NCBI GenBank assembly: GCA_030429785.1
Contig: JAUIEQ010000002.1
Span: 1 to 24,057, forward strand
DNA length: 24,057 nucleotides
Reading direction: 5' to 3'
Origin: a bacterium
GTDB lineage: Bacteria; Patescibacteriota; Patescibacteriia; S139-126; S139-133
Under the pieces are notes generated by a model. That model saw only the letters and a list, made by a program, of their open reading frames with translations, ran no database searches and was not told the DNA's origin. Positions 21,177-24,057 of this stretch are shown here, piece after piece (the first letter of the stretch is position 1; each line of letters begins with the position of its first letter). The translations under genes and the position numbers were made by a program.

Positions 21177-22004
21177 ATGATGAAAAAACTAGCGCTTATT
21201 TTGGAAGGAGGAGGTATGCGGGCCAGTTATGCGGCTGGTGCGTTGACTGCTATGGTTGAAAAATACAAGCTTACCAAGCCGCGGTTGATTATTGGTAGTT
21301 CAGGTAGTGTTGGTACGGCTGCGTATTATGCTGCGCGGCAATATTCACACATCAAAACTGTTTGGCCGAATTTGTTGGCGAATAAACGGTTAATCAATCC
21401 CTATCGATTTTGGAATATTCTTGATGTTGATTATTTGGTTGATGAGGTGTTCAAGAAGCAAGCACCGCTTGATCTGACCGCATTGCACAATTCCGAAACT
21501 GAGTATTTGATTCCAACGACTGATTACGAGACTGGTAAGATTAGGTATTTTTCAAATCGAAAACAAGATGATATGTTCGAAGCAATTCGCGCTGGCAAAG
21601 CATTGCCAATAATATCAAAACGCATTGTGAAGATTAAAGGAAGAATGTATGGCGATACATATGCGTCAACATTGACTGAGCTGCATATGGAACAGGCAGT
21701 GCGTCGTGGTGCAGAAAAAATAATTGTGATCAACAATGGCATGGCTACACGATTTGCGCAAACAACATTTGGATTATGGTATTATTGGCAAACCAAGCGT
21801 TTTCGTGATCGATATTACAAGTACAAAGAGCGTAGCAAACGAATTAAGTTCCCGCAGCGCGTGCAGTTTTTAAGACTCAGTCCACTCAAACAACTCCGTG
21901 TCACAACACTGTCTTCGGACAGCCGACTGGTACAAGAGTCATTTCAACAAGGGTATGAAGAAGCAGCGACTAATGCTGAGCTGTACAAGTTTTTACACGA
22001 TTGA
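21177..22004 (+). CDS. Patatin-like (YjjU-type) protein with altered active site
   Basis: 275 aa. The oxyanion-hole loop EGGGMRASYAAG is intact (residues 10-21). The block INPYRFWNILDVDYLVDEVF matches YjjU-like predicted phospholipases. The nucleophile elbow, normally GxSxG, reads G40-S41-S42-G43-S44, and the partner Asp motif, normally DGG or DGA, is D160-T-Y. Ser and Asp are therefore both present but in changed surroundings, so activity is uncertain. Catalysis would be acyl-ester hydrolysis on membrane lipids. The C-terminus is basic (RYYKYKERSKRIKFPQR), suitable for binding a membrane surface. ATG 21177 or 21180; no SD. The M29 gene follows one base after its stop. Confidence 0.82.
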   Translation: MMKKLALILEGGGMRASYAAGALTAMVEKYKLTKPRLIIGSSGSVGTAAYYAARQYSHIKTVWPNLLANKRLINPYRFWNILDVDYLVDEVFKKQAPLDLTALHNSETEYLIPTTDYETGKIRYFSNRKQDDMFEAIRAGKALPIISKRIVKIKGRMYGDTYASTLTELHMEQAVRRGAEKIIVINNGMATRFAQTTFGLWYYWQTKRFRDRYYKYKERSKRIKFPQRVQFLRLSPLKQLRVTTLSSDSRLVQESFQQGYEEAATNAELYKFLHD

Positions 22005-22005
22005 T

Positions 22006-23250
22006 ATGAATAAACGTTTTGATAATCAAGTGCGCAAGCTGGCAGACGTGGCAGTCAAAGTCGGTGTTAATGTTCAGCCTGGACAGCGCTTGTTGATTCG
22101 TGGTGCGCATTTGGAAGCAGCGCCATTGGTGCGTGCGATTACTGAAGCTGCTTATACGGCAGGGGCTTTGTATGTTGACGTGCACTGGGAAGATGGTGAG
22201 CTTGATAAGATTCGGCACCGTCATGCACCGCGTGAGTCATTTGAATATTATCCCCAGTGGAAAGCTGATGCATATAATCACAGCGCACAAACACAAGATG
22301 CGATTTTGGCAATTACGGGTGATGATCCTGATAACTTGGTGGGGTGTGACCCTGAGCTCATTAATCTTGAGCGAAAAGTCAAAGAGTCAATGATTCAGGA
22401 TTTTCGTGCAGTGCAAATGAAAAATAATTTGAATTGGAGTATTGTCTCATGGCCTGTTACCAAATGGGCAGAAAAGTTATTTCCTAACATGCATGCAGAT
22501 GAAAGTCGGCAGCAGTTATGGGATGCTATTTTTCATACAAGTAGATTGCATCACGACGATCCAGTTGCACATTGGCGAGAGCATGCGGATAATCTCAAAC
22601 AGCGCGCTGCTTACATGAACGAAAAACAATATCGATACCTTGAATACACAGGTCCTGGCACGGATCTTCGCATTGGACTGCCACCTGGACATATCTGGTG
22701 TGCGGCCGAAAGCGAAACGCCAAGCGGCATTCGGTTTGTTGCGAATATTCCAACAGAAGAAATATTTACTGTGCCGCACAAAGATGAAACCGAAGGAGTG
22801 GTTGCGTGTTCAAAGCCACTCAATTATCAGGGAACAGTTATTGAAGATTTTTCATTGACATTTGAGCGTGGCAAGGTGGTAGCAGTACAGGCAGCCAAAG
22901 GACAAGACGTGCTCGAGCATTTACTCGCAACCGATGATGGTGCGCGAATGCTTGGCGAAGTAGCCCTCGTGCCGCATGACTCGCCTATAGCGCAATCGGA
23001 TGTGTTGTTTTATAATACGTTGTTTGATGAAAATGCGGCTAGTCATCTTGCGCTTGGTAGTGCATACCCATTTTGTCTTGCTGGCGGTACTGACATGTCA
23101 GATGAAGATTTTGCCCGCGCTGGTGGTAACAAGTCGCTTGCGCATGTTGATTTTATGATTGGTTCAGATAGGCTCGCTATTGACGGTATACTCCCTGATG
23201 GCACTCGCGAGTCAGTAATGCGTGATGGAGTGTGGAGTTTTGATATTTAG
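22006..23250 (+). CDS. M29-family metallo-aminopeptidase
   Basis: 414 aa, the normal length. Aminopeptidases of this family (AmpS, PepS, aminopeptidase T) carry a two-metal site built from two Glu, two His, one Tyr and one Asp. Matching segments are present: Glu in NIPTEEIF, Glu in MLGEVALV, His and Tyr in NAASHLALGSAYPF, and H-x-D in SLAHVDFMIG. The enzyme removes N-terminal residues from peptides in the cytosol, supporting amino-acid recycling. I chose ATG 22006 over an upstream in-frame start inside the patatin-like gene. It is the middle gene of a tight row with the patatin-like protein and pyrD. Confidence 0.94.
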   Translation: MNKRFDNQVRKLADVAVKVGVNVQPGQRLLIRGAHLEAAPLVRAITEAAYTAGALYVDVHWEDGELDKIRHRHAPRESFEYYPQWKADAYNHSAQTQDAILAITGDDPDNLVGCDPELINLERKVKESMIQDFRAVQMKNNLNWSIVSWPVTKWAEKLFPNMHADESRQQLWDAIFHTSRLHHDDPVAHWREHADNLKQRAAYMNEKQYRYLEYTGPGTDLRIGLPPGHIWCAAESETPSGIRFVANIPTEEIFTVPHKDETEGVVACSKPLNYQGTVIEDFSLTFERGKVVAVQAAKGQDVLEHLLATDDGARMLGEVALVPHDSPIAQSDVLFYNTLFDENAASHLALGSAYPFCLAGGTDMSDEDFARAGGNKSLAHVDFMIGSDRLAIDGILPDGTRESVMRDGVWSFDI

Positions 23251-23259
23251 AATTAGAAT

Positions 23260-24057
23260 ATGATGTTGTTGTATACAGTTCGAAATACGGTTATTGGTTT
23301 TTTCTATCGGTTGTTTCTGAAGCCAGTTTTGTTTTTGATAGATCCAGAAAAAGTACATGATCGTTTTGTTGCACTTGGAAAAACACTAGGTATGATTGGT
23401 GTTGGTAGATGGTTTACACGAGTGTTATTTTCTTTTGCTCACCCAATACTCCATCAAGAATTACATGGCATAGAGTTTCGCAATCCAATCGGCTTGGCTG
23501 CAGGTTTTGACAAAAATGCTGAGCTTACAGATATTTTGCCTGAGGTTGGGTTTGGGTTTGTGGAAGTAGGTTCAATTACTGGCAAGCCGTGTGCGGGCAA
23601 TCCTGGCAAGCGATTGTGGCGGTTACCTAAGTCACAAAGTTTGGTTGTGTATTACGGTCTCAAAAACCAAGGCGCTGACGCAATTGCAGAGCGGCTAAGT
23701 ACGAAGCAGTTCAAGTTTCCAATTGGAGTGAGCGTAGCCAAAACCAATTCACCAGACACATGTCAACTTGACCAAGGAATTGCTGATTATGTGCATGCAT
23801 TTGAAACAATGAAGTCAGTAGCGTCATATATAACACTCAATATTAGTTGTCCGAACGTATATGGTGGTGAGCCGTTCGCGCATCCTGAGCGACTAGAAAA
23901 ATTACTAGCTCGAATTGATCAGCTTGAGTATGATGGGCCCATTTTTATAAAATTAGCAGCAGATCACACAACACACGAGTTGGATGACTTGATTGATGTT
24001 GCAGTGCGTCACAGAATTCATGGATTTGTGTGTACCAACCTTGCTAAGGATAGAACC
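23260..24057 (+). CDS. pyrD: Dihydroorotate dehydrogenase, class 2-like (3' end outside window)
   Basis: 266 codons visible, open at the window end. It oxidises dihydroorotate to orotate with FMN, the fourth step of pyrimidine synthesis. The N-terminus has the two-helix membrane-docking region of the quinone-dependent class 2 (FFYRLFLKPVLFLIDPEKVH), followed by NPIGLAAGFDKNAE and GFGFVEVGSITGKP. The catalytic loop reads NISCPNVYGG, with Cys (C197 here) where class 2 normally has Ser and class 1 has Cys. The protein therefore mixes the features of two classes. Starts at ATG 23260 or 23263, nine bases after the M29 stop; no SD adjacent. Last visible gene of the operon beginning near 19995 or 21177. 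Confidence 0.93.
   Translation, partial: MMLLYTVRNTVIGFFYRLFLKPVLFLIDPEKVHDRFVALGKTLGMIGVGRWFTRVLFSFAHPILHQELHGIEFRNPIGLAAGFDKNAELTDILPEVGFGFVEVGSITGKPCAGNPGKRLWRLPKSQSLVVYYGLKNQGADAIAERLSTKQFKFPIGVSVAKTNSPDTCQLDQGIADYVHAFETMKSVASYITLNISCPNVYGGEPFAHPERLEKLLARIDQLEYDGPIFIKLAADHTTHELDDLIDVAVRHRIHGFVCTNLAKDRT

Noticed and set aside
1..24057. CRISPR array, prophage or toxin-antitoxin system
   Set aside because: No regularly spaced direct repeats, no cas, integrase or transposase gene, and the pair at 4440-5103 shows no toxin or antitoxin motif.

Overview
The window reads as a stretch of a small bacterial genome, most likely a member of the Candidate Phyla Radiation (Patescibacteria). This is inference from the mix of features: short spacers, an RpoC with a charged insertion near its N-terminus, a RodZ-like gene behind ftsK, several orphan genes of about 125-140 codons, and housekeeping genes with no visible Shine-Dalgarno (SD) sequence. 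TGA is used as an ordinary stop, so the standard bacterial code applies. No tRNA, rRNA, CRISPR array, transposase or prophage gene was found.

Layout. 1-3865: 3' part of rpoC, closed by a two-way terminator. 3923-5103 (minus): three orphan genes, two of them in one operon, with strong promoters and SD sites. 5280-9442 (plus): ftsK, a rodZ-like gene and recA. 9558-11494 (minus): the classic rpsF-ssb-rpsR operon followed by efp, behind a roughly 170-nt leader with mutually complementary segments. 11787-12548 (minus): a TrmB-type regulator. 12549-13325: about 780 bases with no ordinary gene, but with two strong promoters, two intrinsic terminators, a 17-bp hairpin and two candidate short structured transcripts. 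13326-16165 (plus): an orphan gene, a D-2-hydroxyacid dehydrogenase, a broken Nudix-like reading frame, a second orphan gene and a three-cysteine ferredoxin. 16174-16640: a hairpin-rich element bounded by 16-nt inverted repeats between convergent genes. 16649-18283 (minus): a large membrane protein of unknown function. 18405-18829 (plus): a 14-codon leader ORF coupled to an orphan gene. 18866-19927 (minus): ychF. 19995-24057 (plus): Nudix hydrolase, DnaQ-like exonuclease, patatin-like protein, M29 aminopeptidase and the 5' part of pyrD.

The recognised genes cover transcription (rpoC), chromosome segregation and division (ftsK, rodZ-like), recombination (recA, ssb), translation (rpsF, rpsR, efp, ychF), nucleotide or phosphate-ester clean-up (Nudix), proteolysis (M29) and pyrimidine synthesis (pyrD). 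The less ordinary material is in the regulatory DNA: repeated TTGACA-N17 promoters, some back-to-back with overlapping -35 boxes, structured leaders ending in terminators, and a split between orphan genes with strong SD sites and core genes without them. Several recognised enzymes also carry changes at key residues: EF-P tip Arg, DHODH Cys in the place of Ser, patatin GxSxG altered, and a ferredoxin missing one cluster Cys.
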